From contig NC_134574.1 in assembly GCF_050947875.1 (NCBI RefSeq), positions 156,881,534 through 156,945,533 on the forward strand: a DNA stretch of 64,000 bases, written 5' to 3'. The notes beneath the pieces were generated by a model. It had not been told where the DNA came from and did no database searches. It saw nothing but the letters and a program-made list of their open reading frames with translations. Made by a program: the position numbers and the translations under genes. Source of the stretch: Dermacentor variabilis. Its lineage: Eukaryota; Arthropoda; Arachnida; Ixodida; Ixodidae. Positions 39,372-50,500 of the stretch are shown one piece after another; position 1 is the first letter of the stretch, and each line of letters starts with the position of its first letter.

Positions 39372-40943
39372 TACCTTTTTTTAAGTCACGAACCAACTAG
39401 CACAGCAAGAAGCTTTGTAAAATCTCGCTTTCTGTGACAGTATAGGCAGCTTCGTTCTGTACTGGTAAATGCCAGAGTGGCATGCGCCCGAATTTTGACT
39501 ATGAAAGCAGACAACGCTGTTTCTTCTCGAATCGGTGAGTGCGACTAGTGCTGGATCGTGAATAATTAAACGCTCGAAAAATTGCGAGTCTTTAGGAACA
39601 GCCATATAGAGTGACGCCAGATTCTTTTCCCATTAACGCGCGCCTTTGCTGCGGGATTTCCGCACGGTGCTTTTTCAAATCTCATTTGTGACGGAAGGTA
39701 ACTTTACCGGTCAGAAACGGGCCAAGAATAGAAACTAAACGGAGCAATAGAGGGCCGGAAATAATTGGACTCCCCTTTCGAAGGCTAAAGACGTTTCTTT
39801 GTTTTCTCTCTCTCTCTCTCTCTCTCTTCGCAATGGCTTCAAAAGAATTGGCAGAACTTTCTTGCGCTTCCGCCAAGACGACGTGCGTAGTCGTTCGCAT
39901 AATTGGTGTCGGAAGAGGGTCGCGCGAAAAACTGCTTTTCTGACCAGTTAACGGAAGCCTCGTCGCTCGAGTCCCAGCTGGCATTATTCGTGGCATGGAC
40001 TCCGAGCGTAAGATGTCTACCGTATCTTCCCGACTACAACTGTCCGTGTGGATTACAAGCGTTCAAATGTACACCCTGTATCCCACGTAACGAGTGCCAA
40101 ACTTTAAAAAAAATATTTAAAAGAAAATGTGCAAGTGCGACGTAGTTGGACACAACAAAGCTAATGCTGTTTGCCGTCGCTTGGAGAGAGTCAGACTATA
40201 TTTGTATTTCGCCTAATTGCGTAATTAGTTATTAATAATTAATCAAATTCCCCAATATTACATTAGGATCAAGTGTAAATGAGAAAACTGCACACCGTAC
40301 CGGAAACGTCTCCATCCGCTGCTTTATGTTGCTCAATACTTGCTACATGAAAGATTTTTCTCAGCCAATTAACGAAACGCCCTGAAACACGAAAAAGTGC
40401 CGCGCGACTTTTAGGCGAAAGAAAAAAAAATGGTCTGACTTACTCCAAGCGATAGCAAACAAGAATTACCCTAGTTCTGAACATTCAAAACATTTAAAAC
40501 ATTTAAAATTTTTGTCACAAGTCACGCGGATCGCATGGTATAGGGAGCGCCGCATATTAAAATATTTCGAATGTTAGTCGATACAATTCAGCTTTAAAAC
40601 CAAAGGGCTCAACTTGTTAAATCCAACATACAATTTTCTGTCGCATATTTGATCCTGGCATATGACGTACGGTGCTAGTTGAGTGAAAGGCTCCTACGAC
40701 GAAAAAAAAAAAAGAGAAGAAAAACAAAGAATTGCTCTTACATATGGGCGCATTGGTTACTTCAAATGGCCGTTGCGTAAAGCAACCAAGAACAATGTGC
40801 TGAGCTCTCACTTCATTCAACAAATTCAGCTGCCTCCTGCAAGGCAATCGGGAGCAGCGTAGACACCTTCTGGCAAGTCTTGCTTACTTAGCAATTAAGT
40901 TGGCCGATAAAAGATGTACCAATTAAGTTGTCCAGTGAAATGA
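39372..40943. other. No gene recognised
   Basis: Anonymous sequence, AT-rich at 40200-40260, with a short (CT)n at about 39806-39828. Confidence 0.5.
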
Positions 40944-40950
40944 ACTTACA

Positions 40951-41196
40951 TATTAAAATCAAATTGCTGGTTTTAACGTATACCGAGAACTGTGCAGTGC
41001 GTCGTGAGGCACGCTGCAGTCGGGGACCCCGAAATAATTTTTACGGCTCTCTAACGAGCACCTAATGCGCGGTGGTAAACCTGCGTTTTTGCATCCCTCC
41101 CCATCAAATTGTGGTCGCTGCGGTAGGGATCGAACCCGCGACTTCGCGCCCTGCAACGCAACGCCATGGCCGCTTTGCTACCGCGGCGGGTTATGC
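40951..41196 (-). mobile_element. Ruka-related SINE
   Basis: On the minus strand it starts with CCCGCCGCGGTAGC, carries a B box GGGTTCGATCCC and follows the body of the intact SINE in order, with many substitutions. ACTTACA occurs at 40944-40950 and 41197-41203 and may be a short target duplication. Confidence 0.75.
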
Positions 41197-41429
41197 ACTT
41201 ACAAACTGGATTGCGTGTTTTGAAGAAAGTAAAATTTCTTTGTGCCCCACCTTTTGATACTCACTATCTTCGTTTCATTTAAAATGAAACAAACTAGAAA
41301 ATCAGCACTTGGTCTGGTATGCGAAGTACCTCAGTATGAAATATTCGTAGCAAATTCAGGTTCTTACAGCGAAGCTGAATGTAGCTAGGGCTAGGGTCCA
41401 TGCATTTTTGTTCTCCGTGAACAAAAACT

Positions 41430-41700
41430 ATCATCATCAATGGCTCATACCCCCGTGAGCATTCATACACCCGCAAGCAAGCAAAAAATGCAATGGTTCA
41501 TAGCCCCATAAGGCAGAGGCTACAAGCACTCAGCAAAGTGAAGCGAGCCGTGCTTAAATGCTTTCTAATCACGCATACAGCGTACAGAAGAGCCTGTCGA
41601 AAACTGTCGCCAGAAATGGCTCATACCCCTGTGAGAAATGGCTGATATGCCCGTGGGCAATTGCTCATACCCCCGTAAGCAAGCCAAAAACTGCAATGAC
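41430..41700. repeat. Irregular tandem repeat of a TGGCTCATACCCC word
   Basis: At least four variants of TGGCTCATACCCCCGTGAGC occur, for example at about 41440, 41618 and 41660. Inverted relatives lie at 29270-29335. Function unknown. Confidence 0.5.
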
Positions 41701-41910
41701 TCGGTCTCTGGCCTGTCAACGCTCTCACCACCATTGATCTTGTGAAAAGTAGACGTTAGACCCCTACGGTCATCGCATGGCGAATGTATTGACGTACCAT
41801 GCACTGCAATGTGTTCTCTGGATTTTTCTGCAACGGACACAGGTCTCTGCGTTTGCGAGAACCTTTGCACCTATACGTTTTTGTCCTCAGGCACCTGGCC
41901 AGGGCTTTCT

Positions 41911-41917
41911 CTCTTTT

Positions 41918-41956
<39 letters not shown>

Positions 41957-41957
41957 A
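41911..41957. repeat. (TTTC)n microsatellite
   Basis: About eleven TTTC units. Confidence 0.95.
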
Positions 41958-42580
41958 TCGTGCGCGATGCTTTTTATAGCTATGGTCTTGGAGTACCTTG
42001 CTCTTTAGATGTATAGATATATTTATCTAACGGATCAACTGGAGAGATTCGAAGAACGTAGCCCTTGCTGCTTTATTTCGCTTATATGCACGGGCTGTAA
42101 AACACGCTATGAGTGATGGAAATTATTAACCAAAATAGTGATTAACATAGAAAAATGGCAAATTACTCTATGGTGGATGACACGATGCAACACTTAAACG
42201 CGAGTTAAAAAAGGAAAGACAAGCTAATAGAGAAGCCACGAATACGCTTCTAAGAACCTGCTACCACATAACCGTATATAGGCACAAATAACAAGGTAGT
42301 CCAGCCGTGCCCAAGTATCCTAACTTCCCATTTGGTCACCGCTAAATAATAAACAACAACAATAACAACAAAACTCGTCATTTCTTGCGGCTGTGTCCTG
42401 ACACTAAGGGTATTAGGCACAATATAATTAGGAAGGCCAAACTAAAATGTCCTGTATAAAGGACAAATTCACGGACTTCGTTGCTGCAGAACCTGTATCG
42501 AACAAAGCTTCACGCATTTATTGCAAGGCTTTTGGTAAATTTTTGTGTACATATGCCTGCGACAAGTCCACCAAACATAT

Positions 42581-42587
<7 letters not shown>
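41958..42587. other. No gene recognised
   Basis: Anonymous AT-rich sequence. Confidence 0.5.

Positions 42588-42661
<74 letters not shown>
42588..42661. repeat. (TA)n microsatellite
   Basis: About 36 TA units; open frames through it are artefacts. Confidence 0.98.
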
Positions 42662-42664
<3 letters not shown>

Positions 42665-43277
42665 CAGCACTGAGCACATCCTGCGTTTCCATTGTTGCCC
42701 TTATCCGACGAGCGCCTCGTGTTTCTAATCCGGCACTCCGACCCCAACCCGCGTGTTGCATGCATGCAATCCCTCTTCGCAAGCGCCCCTGAAATTTGTG
42801 ATCAAAGTCGCGTGCAATTACAGGGGCCCCGTCGAAGCAGCGAGCGTGGAGACAAACATGCGACCTTCGTGCAAGCGGCGAGGCATGGGTGTTTATCCGA
42901 TAATTACGCCACGTGACAGAGACAGAGAGCACGCGTGGGTCGCCGGCCTCGCATTAGGTATAGACTCACGTATACGGCATGTGTACTCCAACCCTGATTT
43001 CTTTTTCAAAAGCATCCGGTTACCCAACTCCCCATGGGCCCTATGTCGAAAGAAGCTGTCACTTCCACTGAAATCATATTCGGGACGCTATATGTGCGGG
43101 CTGTCGTGAACAAACTATTGATACTGTCACGTTGCTCGCTTGCAGCCTCGTCACCAGTCTCGTCGCAGTCCCGAAAATGCCACGGGCAGAGAAATAAACT
43201 AAAATGTATTTACAAGCTTCATTCGCCGACCTACAGCATAGCCGAGACGGCGGAAAGCTAATCTCTATAATCGCCGT
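42662..43277. other. Left flank of the LTR elements, no gene recognised
   Basis: Anonymous sequence ending in the target duplication CCGT (43274-43277). Confidence 0.5.
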
Positions 43278-43763
43278 TGTTGCGTTTCGCCTGCGACACG
43301 TGGTTTTGCCGGCGCGACGGCGGCGGGGCGGCGGACATTTTGGCCCGATCGTCGTCACCGCAACACTCATCGCCAGGTGTTTCCAGGCGCGTCTGCGGCG
43401 ATGCGACCGCCTAGGGATTTCGTTCCAGTCATTGTGCCCGAAACAGGCGAGGCCAAAGCAGGGATCTCCTTCCAGTTATTGGGCCCGAAACAGGCGATGC
43501 CAAAGCAGGGATCTCGTTCCAGTCATTGTGCCCGAAACAGGCGATGCCAAAGCAGGGACCATCTTCTCGTTACAGTCATTGTGTCCGACCGGCAGCGCCA
43601 CGACAGTGTGCTGCGCAGCGCCACGACCAGGTGCTACGAGATCGTGCGCAGCGCCACGACATGGTGCTACGGCATCGCTACGACAGTGTGCGTCACCATT
43701 AGCCCATTGTACATTCACGTGCTCGTCTTTTGAGGGGTTCCTTCTTGCCCTCAACTGCGAGAG

Positions 43764-43770
43764 TATAAAA
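43764..43770 (+). promoter_or_regulatory. LTR TATA box
   Basis: TATAAAA in the 5' LTR, conserved in all full LTRs here (for example 53825-53831). Confidence 0.8.
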
Positions 43771-43880
43771 ACAGCTGCCCCCGGACGCCAGAAGAGGGCT
43801 CCGATTTCTTCCGTTGAGTGAAGTGCTCTCCCGTCTCTCTACTTCGGTCAAACCTGACCGCCAACTCTTTGCGATGTTAA

Positions 43881-43886
43881 AATAAA
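43881..43886 (+). terminator. LTR polyadenylation signal
   Basis: AATAAA about 115 bp after the TATA box, present in every LTR copy in the window. Confidence 0.75.
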
Positions 43887-44060
43887 CAAGTTGTTTCGTT
43901 GTTACCTGTCGACTCATGCTTTGCCGGGACCTTCGGATGCTTGCAGTTGTACCCCAGGCCGCCAGGCCAACGCTACCCTTGGGGCTTGCGACCCAGGTAC
44001 AACCACGGGCGTCAGCGCCGAGTTCCCAACAGATCGTACCAGAAGTCAGGTCCAAACATC

Positions 44061-44078
44061 TGGTGGCAGCGGTGGGAT
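44061..44078 (+). other. Primer-binding site, matches tRNA-Leu 3' end
   Basis: TGGTGGCAGCGGTGGGAT starts two bases after the LTR. It is complementary to the 3' end (with CCA) of the animal tRNA-Leu(AAG) type as I recall it. The other three element ends in the window carry altered versions. Confidence 0.75.
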
Positions 44079-44412
44079 CGCCTACGACTTCAAACAACGG
44101 TCTGCCAGCGGCGAGATCGCGACAACGGAGGCCAGCAGCAAAGAGATGCAGTTGACAGTATGCTGAGCAGCTCAACGACGATCCGGGAGCAGTGCAACGA
44201 GCCCTGTGTGACGACTGGTTGCCTGCAGCGGAACGACTGCGCGGAATTCCTGCCTGCGAGGTTTGGTGAGTGCGGGACTTTCTTCTACTGAGCTTTGCCA
44301 GGCTTTTTTTTAGTGTCAGAAACAGAGCTGGTAATTGTGGTTGTCGTTGCTGCCGGGTTAGTTTGCGGCAAGACAATAGTAAGCAGTAGAGAAAGCAGCA
44401 TTCAGAGCAGCC

Positions 44413-45197
44413 ATGGATTTGAAGTCGTTGCGCAAACCGAAATTGTTGGAGCTTGCAAGAGAGTTGGGTCTGGATGTCTCAGACAAACTAAGAAAACCGG
44501 AACTGATAACGGCTATTCTTGAGTTAGAGGCTGAGGATGACGAGCTGTCGGAATGCCTTGAGACTATTGAGGAGAGGTCAAAAAGACAGGAGCGCGAACT
44601 TAAAGAGCAGAAAGAAAAAGAAGAGCGCGAACACGCTTTGGAAATGAAGCGTCTCGAGGTAGAGATGGAACGCGCTCGTAATGGAAGTCAGGCACACGGT
44701 GCAGGAGAACGCGTATTGTTCAAAATGACTGACCTGATGCGGCCGTTTAAGCTTGGAGAGGACATTGGTTTGTTCCTGGTTAACTTTGAGCGAACGTGCG
44801 AGAAGCAGGGGTTCTCTCGGGAAACGTGGCCACAGCGCTTGCTCACTTTGTTACCCGGCGAGGCGGCCGACGTAGTCGCTCGCTTGGATAGAGAGGAAGC
44901 AGAGGATTTCGACAAAGTAAAATCGAGTCTGCTAAAAAAGTACCGGCTGTCTGCGGAAGCGTTCCGTCGGAAGTTTCGGGAAAATGAGAAAGGCAAAAGT
45001 GAGTCATATACAGAGTTTGCGTATAGGCTTATGTCGAACATGCAGGAGTGGCTCAAAGAAGAGAAAGCGTTTGGTGACCACGATAAAGTTCTGCAGTGTT
45101 TCGGGCTAGAACAGTTTTATAGTCGGTTACCGGAGAACGTGCGATACTGGGTCTTGGATAGGCCAGACGTGAGTACGGTGGCTAGAGCCGCTGAGCT
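44413..45197 (+). pseudogene. Truncated gag, triplication unit 1
   Basis: This encodes the first 260-odd residues of the Gag found at 47572 (SAP-like start, coiled coil, most of the SCAN-like region), then runs into the inverted copy at GAGCTC (45193-45198). The open frame continues to 45237 only through inverted sequence. It lacks the zinc knuckle and all Pol domains. If translated it would give a capsid fragment ending near the SCAN-like helices. Confidence 0.85.
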
Positions 45198-46006
45198 CGA
45201 CGCGTCACAAACTCCTCGGCTAGCTCAGCGGCTCTAGCCACCGTACTCACGTCTGGCCTATCCAAGACCCAGTATCGCACGTTCTCCGGTAACCGACTAT
45301 AAAACTGTTCTAGCCCGAAACACTGCAGAACTTTATCGTGGTCACCAAACGCTTTCTCTTCTTTGAGCCACTCCTGCATGTTCGACATAAGCCTATACGC
45401 AAACTCTGTATATGACTCACTTTTGCCTTTCTCATTTTCCCGAAACTTCCGACGGAACGCTTCCGCAGACAGCCGGTACTTTTTTAGCAGACTCGATTTT
45501 ACTTTGTCGAAATCCTCTGCTTCCTCTCTATCCAAGCGAGCGACTACGTCGGCCGCCTCGCCGGGTAACAAAGTGAGCAAGCGCTGTGGCCACGTTTCCC
45601 GAGAGAACCCCTGCTTCTCGCACGTTCGCTCAAAGTTAACCAGGAACAAACCAATGTCCTCTCCAAGCTTAAACGGCCGCATCAGGTCAGTCATTTTGAA
45701 CAATACGCGTTCTCCTGCACCGTGTGCCTGACTTCCATTACGAGCGCGTTCCATCTCTACCTCGAGACGCTTCATTTCCAAAGCGTGTTCGCGCTCTTCT
45801 TTTTCTTTCTGCTCTTTAAATTCGCGCTCCTGTCTTTTTGACCTCTCCTCAATAGTCTCAAGGCATTCCGACAGCTCGTCATCCTCAGCCTCTAACTCAA
45901 GAATAGCCGTTATCAGTTCCGGTTTTCTTAGTTTGTCTGAGACATCCAGACCCAACTCTCTTGCAAGCTCCAACAATTTCGGTTTGCGCAACGACTTCAA
46001 ATCCAT
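45193..46006 (-). pseudogene. Truncated gag, triplication unit 2 (inverted)
   Basis: A minus-strand copy of the gag start, identical in translation to units 1 and 3 except one Leu-to-Phe change in the coiled coil. It ends at the same inversion junction. The palindrome with unit 1 has arms of about 1.58 kb around a ~24-bp centre. Confidence 0.85.
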
Positions 46007-46361
46007 GGCTGCTCTGAATGCTGCTTTCTCTACTGCTTACTATTGTCTTGCCGCAAACTAACCCGGCAGCAACGACAACCACAATTACCAGCTCTGTTTC
46101 TGACACTAAAAAAAAGCCTGGCAAAGCTCAGTAGAAGAAAGTCCCGCACTCACCAAACCTCGCAGGCAGGAATTCCGCGCAGTCGTTCCGCTGCAGGCAA
46201 CCAGTCGTCACACAGGGCTCGTTGCACTGCTCCCGGATCGTCGTTGAGCTGCTCAGCATACTGTCAACTGCATCTCTTTGCTGCTGGCCTCCGTTGTCGC
46301 GATCTCGCCGCTGGCAGACCGTTGTTTGAAGTCGTAGGCGATCTCACCGCTGGCAACCAGA

Positions 46362-46772
46362 TGTTTGGACCTGACTTCTGGTACGATCTGTTGGGAACTC
46401 GGCGCTGACGCCCGTGGTTGTACCTGGGTCGCAAGCCCCAAGGGTAGCGTTGGCCTGGCGGCCTGGGGTACAACTGCAAGCATCCGAAGGTCCCGGCAAA
46501 GCATGAGTCGACAGGTAACAACGAAACAACTTGTTTATTTTAACATCGCAAAGAGTTGGCGGTCAGGTTTGACCGAAGTAGAGAGACGGGAGAGCACTTC
46601 ACTCAACGGAAGAAATCGGAGCCCTCTTCTGGCGTCCGGGGGCAGCTGTTTTTATACTCTCGCAGTTGAGGGCAAGAAGGAACCCCTCAAAAGACGAGCA
46701 CGTGAATGTACAATGGGCTAATGGTGACGCACACTGTCGTAGCGATGCCGTAGCACCATGTCGTGGCGCTGC
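46362..46772 (-). repeat. Partial LTR, inverted unit
   Basis: The 3' part of an LTR on the minus strand (end TGTTTGG on the plus strand at 46362). It breaks inside the 23-bp U3 repeats at the centre of a 26-bp perfect palindrome (46760-46785). Confidence 0.85.
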
Positions 46773-47216
46773 GCAGCGCCACGACCAGGTGCTACGAGAT
46801 CGTGCGCAGCGCCACGACATGGTGCTACGGCATCGCTACGACAGTGTGCGTCACCATTAGCCCATTGTACATTCACGTGCTCGTCTTTTGAGGGGTTCCT
46901 TCTTGCCCTCAACTGCGAGAGTATAAAAACAGCTGCCCCCGGACGCCAGAAGAGGGCTCCGATTTCTTCCGTTGAGTGAAGTGCTCTCCCGTCTCTCTAC
47001 TTCGGTCAAACCTGACCGCCAACTCTTTGCGATGTTAAAATAAACAAGTTGTTTCGTTGTTACCTGTCGACTCATGCTTTGCCGGGACCTTCGGATGCTT
47101 GCAGTTGTACCCCAGGCCGCCAGGCCAACGCTACCCTTGGGGCTTGCGACCCAGGTACAACCACGGGCGTCAGCGCCGAGTTCCCAACAGATCGTACCAG
47201 AAGTCAGGTCCAAACA
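46773..47216 (+). repeat. Partial LTR, third unit
   Basis: 444 bp from the U3 23-bp repeats to the CCAAACA end, including TATA and AATAAA signals. It precedes the leader of the full Gag-Pol frame. Confidence 0.85.
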
Positions 47217-47571
47217 TCTGGTTGCCAGCGGTGAGATCGCCTACGACTTCAAACAACGGTCTGCCAGCGGCGAGATCGCGACAACGGAGGCCAGCAGCAA
47301 AGAGATGCAGTTGACAGTATGCTGAGCAGCTCAACGACGATCCGGGAGCAGTGCAACGAGCCCTGTGTGACGACTGGTTGCCTGCAGCGGAACGACTGCG
47401 CGGAATTCCTGCCTGCGAGGTTTGGTGAGTGCGGGACTTTCTTCTACTGAGCTTTGCCAGGCTTTTTTTTAGTGTCAGAAACAGAGCTGGTAATTGTGGT
47501 TGTCGTTGCTGCCGGGTTAGTTTGCGGCAAGACAATAGTAAGCAGTAGAGAAAGCAGCATTCAGAGCAGCC

Positions 47572-50500
47572 ATGGATTTGAAGTCGTTGCGCAAACCGAA
47601 ATTGTTGGAGCTTGCAAGAGAGTTGGGTCTGGATGTCTCAGACAAACTAAGAAAACCGGAACTGATAACGGCTATTCTTGAGTTAGAGGCTGAGGATGAC
47701 GAGCTGTCGGAATGCCTTGAGACTATTGAGGAGAGGTCAAAAAGACAGGAGCGCGAACTTAAAGAGCAGAAAGAAAAAGAAGAGCGCGAACACGCTTTGG
47801 AAATGAAGCGTCTCGAGGTAGAGATGGAACGCGCTCGTAATGGAAGTCAGGCACACGGTGCAGGAGAACGCGTATTGTTCAAAATGACTGACCTGATGCG
47901 GCCGTTTAAGCTTGGAGAGGACATTGGTTTGTTCCTGGTTAACTTTGAGCGAACGTGCGAGAAGCAGGGGTTCTCTCGGGAAACGTGGCCACAGCGCTTG
48001 CTCACTTTGTTACCCGGCGAGGCGGCCGACGTAGTCGCTCGCTTGGATAGAGAGGAAGCAGAGGATTTCGACAAAGTAAAATCGAGTCTGCTAAAAAAGT
48101 ACCGGCTGTCTGCGGAAGCGTTCCGTCGGAAGTTTCGGGAAAATGAGAAAGGCAAAAGTGAGTCATATACAGAGTTTGCGTATAGGCTTATGTCGAACAT
48201 GCAGGAGTGGCTCAAAGAAGAGAAAGCGTTTGGTGACCACGATAAAGTTCTGCAGTGTTTCGGGCTAGAACAGTTTTATAGTCGGTTACCGGAGAACGTG
48301 CGATACTGGGTCTTGGATAGGCCAGACGTGAGTACGGTGGCTAGAGCCGCTGAGCTAGCCGAGGAGTTTGTGACGCGTCGAGCTCGCGGAGCTAAGGACG
48401 GTCAAAAGGGTGAATTTGGCTCCAAGTCTGAGAGGCCAAGGTTCACGCCCATGAGATTTAAGGGGGACACGCGTAGTGAGGATGCGAGTGAAAGCAATCC
48501 GACCAAACGTAAAGAGACGGCAGCCGAAGCCGAACGCAGAAAGCGGTTCGAGATGAGGCGAGCGGGCGTTTGTTATACGTGCCAGAAGCCGGGTCACTTT
48601 TCGGCGCAGTGTCCGGAAACAACACCAAAAGTTGTGTTTTTTTCAATAGGCAGCACGGACGAGAACATGAAGCTTCTCGAGCCTTACATGCGAGACCTCC
48701 TCGTGAACGGGAAAGAGTGCCGAGTGCTTCGCGATTCCGCAGCTACGATGGATGTAGTTCACCCATCTTACGTAGAACCCCATATGTTCACGGGCGAGTG
48801 CGCGTGGATCAAGCAAGCCGTGGAAGCTCATAGCGTGTGTCTGCCAGTAGCAAAGGTGCTCATTGAAGGACCTTTCGGAGCGCTTGAGACGGAGGCGGCA
48901 GTGTCATCTATGCTGCCACCCCAGTACCCGTACCTATTTTCAAACAGGTCCGATCACCTCCTGCGCGAGAAGGGGCTTTTGTTTGGTGAAGCTAGTGTTC
49001 AGGCCTTAACCAGATCGAAGGTTCGGGAGCTCGCTGCAAAGGCGGTAGTTGCGGGGCCGACGTTATCAAACAACGAAAAAGGGTCAGAGGCGCAGCAAGC
49101 TGATATTCAGAGCACGCCCGAACTGAATAGACTTGAGTCTGTAACGTTAAAGGCGCCAGATACTGGAGAGGAAAATCCCGACGCGGGAAAGTTAGAAGAG
49201 CTATCTACTGATTTGCTCATCGCGCCTACGTCAGACGGACTTGATAGGTTGCTAAAAGTCAGCCGGACGGCTTTGATAGCCGAGCAAAAAAAGGATGGCA
49301 GCCTGGAAAACGTGCGCTGCAATGTCAAAGAAGGTATCGCCAGGAAAACTGCGCGTTTTGTGGAAAGAGGTGGAGTCCTGTACCGGAAGTATCTAGACCG
49401 CCGAGGAGTGGAGTTCGATCAGCTGGTCGTGCCTCAATGCTATCGTCAGGATCTGTTGCGCTTGTCACATGGGGGTTCGTGGTCCGGACACCTAGGAGTT
49501 AAGAAAACTAAGGACCGTCTCTTGCAAGAGTACTATTGGCCAGGGTGTTTTCGGGACGCAGACCATTTCGTGAGGACATGTGACACTTGTCAGCGGGTGG
49601 GCAAACCAGGGGACAAATCAAGGGCGCCGTTGAAATTGGTACCTATCATAACGGAGCCTTTTAGACGGCTCGTTATTGATACTGTGGGACCTCTGCCGGT
49701 AACAGCCACGGGGTACAGACACATTTTGACTGTGATCTGCCCAGCGACAAAGTTCCCTGAAGCAGTGCCGCTTAAAGAACTCAGCTCAGTTGAGATAGTT
49801 AATGCACTACTGTCCATATTTGCGCGAGTTGGTTTTCCTGCGGAAATCCAATCAGATCAGGGCACAGTGTTTACTAGCGCTTTGACGACAACTTTTCTCG
49901 AAAGGTGTGGGGTAAAGCTGTTACACAGCTCAGTGTACCACCCACAGTCGAATTCCGTTGAGAAGCTCCACTCCGTCATGAAGCGCGTGTTGAGAGCGTT
50001 GTGTTTTGAACATCGAACTGACTGGGAGCTGTGTCTGCCTGGGGTGATGTTTGCTTTAAGGACCGCGCCGCATGCGGCTACGGGGTTTTCGCCAGCTGAA
50101 CTGGTGTACGGTCGCTCGCTTCGATCTCCGCTTCGCATGCTTCGAGAATCATGGGAAGGTAGGGGCGACGACCCAGTCGTGGTGGAGTACGTACTTAAGC
50201 TCCTCGAACGCTTAAGAAGGGCACAGGAGTTGTCAGGTGAAGCAATGACAAAGGCCCAGCAGAGGGCCAAGGTTTATTATGATCGGACAGCCAGGGCCCG
50301 TCGTTTTGAGGTTGGCGATGAGGTCATGATATTGCGCACATCGCTAAACAACAAACTAGACGTGCAGTGGGAGGGCCCAGCACGAATTGTTCAGAAACTG
50401 TCGGACGTTAACTACGTGGTAAGTCTGCCAGGAAAGCGGAAAGCACAGCAAGTTTACCACTGTAATCTGCTCAAACCTTATAGACAAAGGGAAGCAGTGG

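Larger units (their letters stand above)
43278..44058 (+). repeat. 5' LTR of copy 1
   Basis: 781 bp. U3 holds about three 47-bp repeats (43424-43560) and 23-bp CAGCGCCACGAC-type repeats (about 43605-43670). A TATA box lies at 43764-43770 and AATAAA at 43881-43886, placing the transcript start shortly after the TATA box and the R/U5 border about 20-30 bases beyond AATAAA. Confidence 0.92.

Noticed and set aside
42510..42932. 140-codon open frame on the minus strand
   Set aside because: Its middle is the (TA)n tract and its ends show no domain.
43421..43670. CRISPR-like array in the LTR repeats
   Set aside because: The 47-bp and 23-bp units are contiguous tandem repeats without unique spacers, in an animal LTR.
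43204..43821. 200-codon open frames across the LTRs
   Set aside because: They lie in the GC-rich U3 repeats, recur at each LTR and carry only repeat-derived peptide.
44413..45237. A separate 274-residue gag-like gene
   Set aside because: It is the gag start of the same element, ending by running into its own inverted copy; not an independent gene.
47847..50270. Open frames on the minus strand inside gag-pol
   Set aside because: They repeat at the same positions in every copy as antisense shadows of a strongly coding plus strand.
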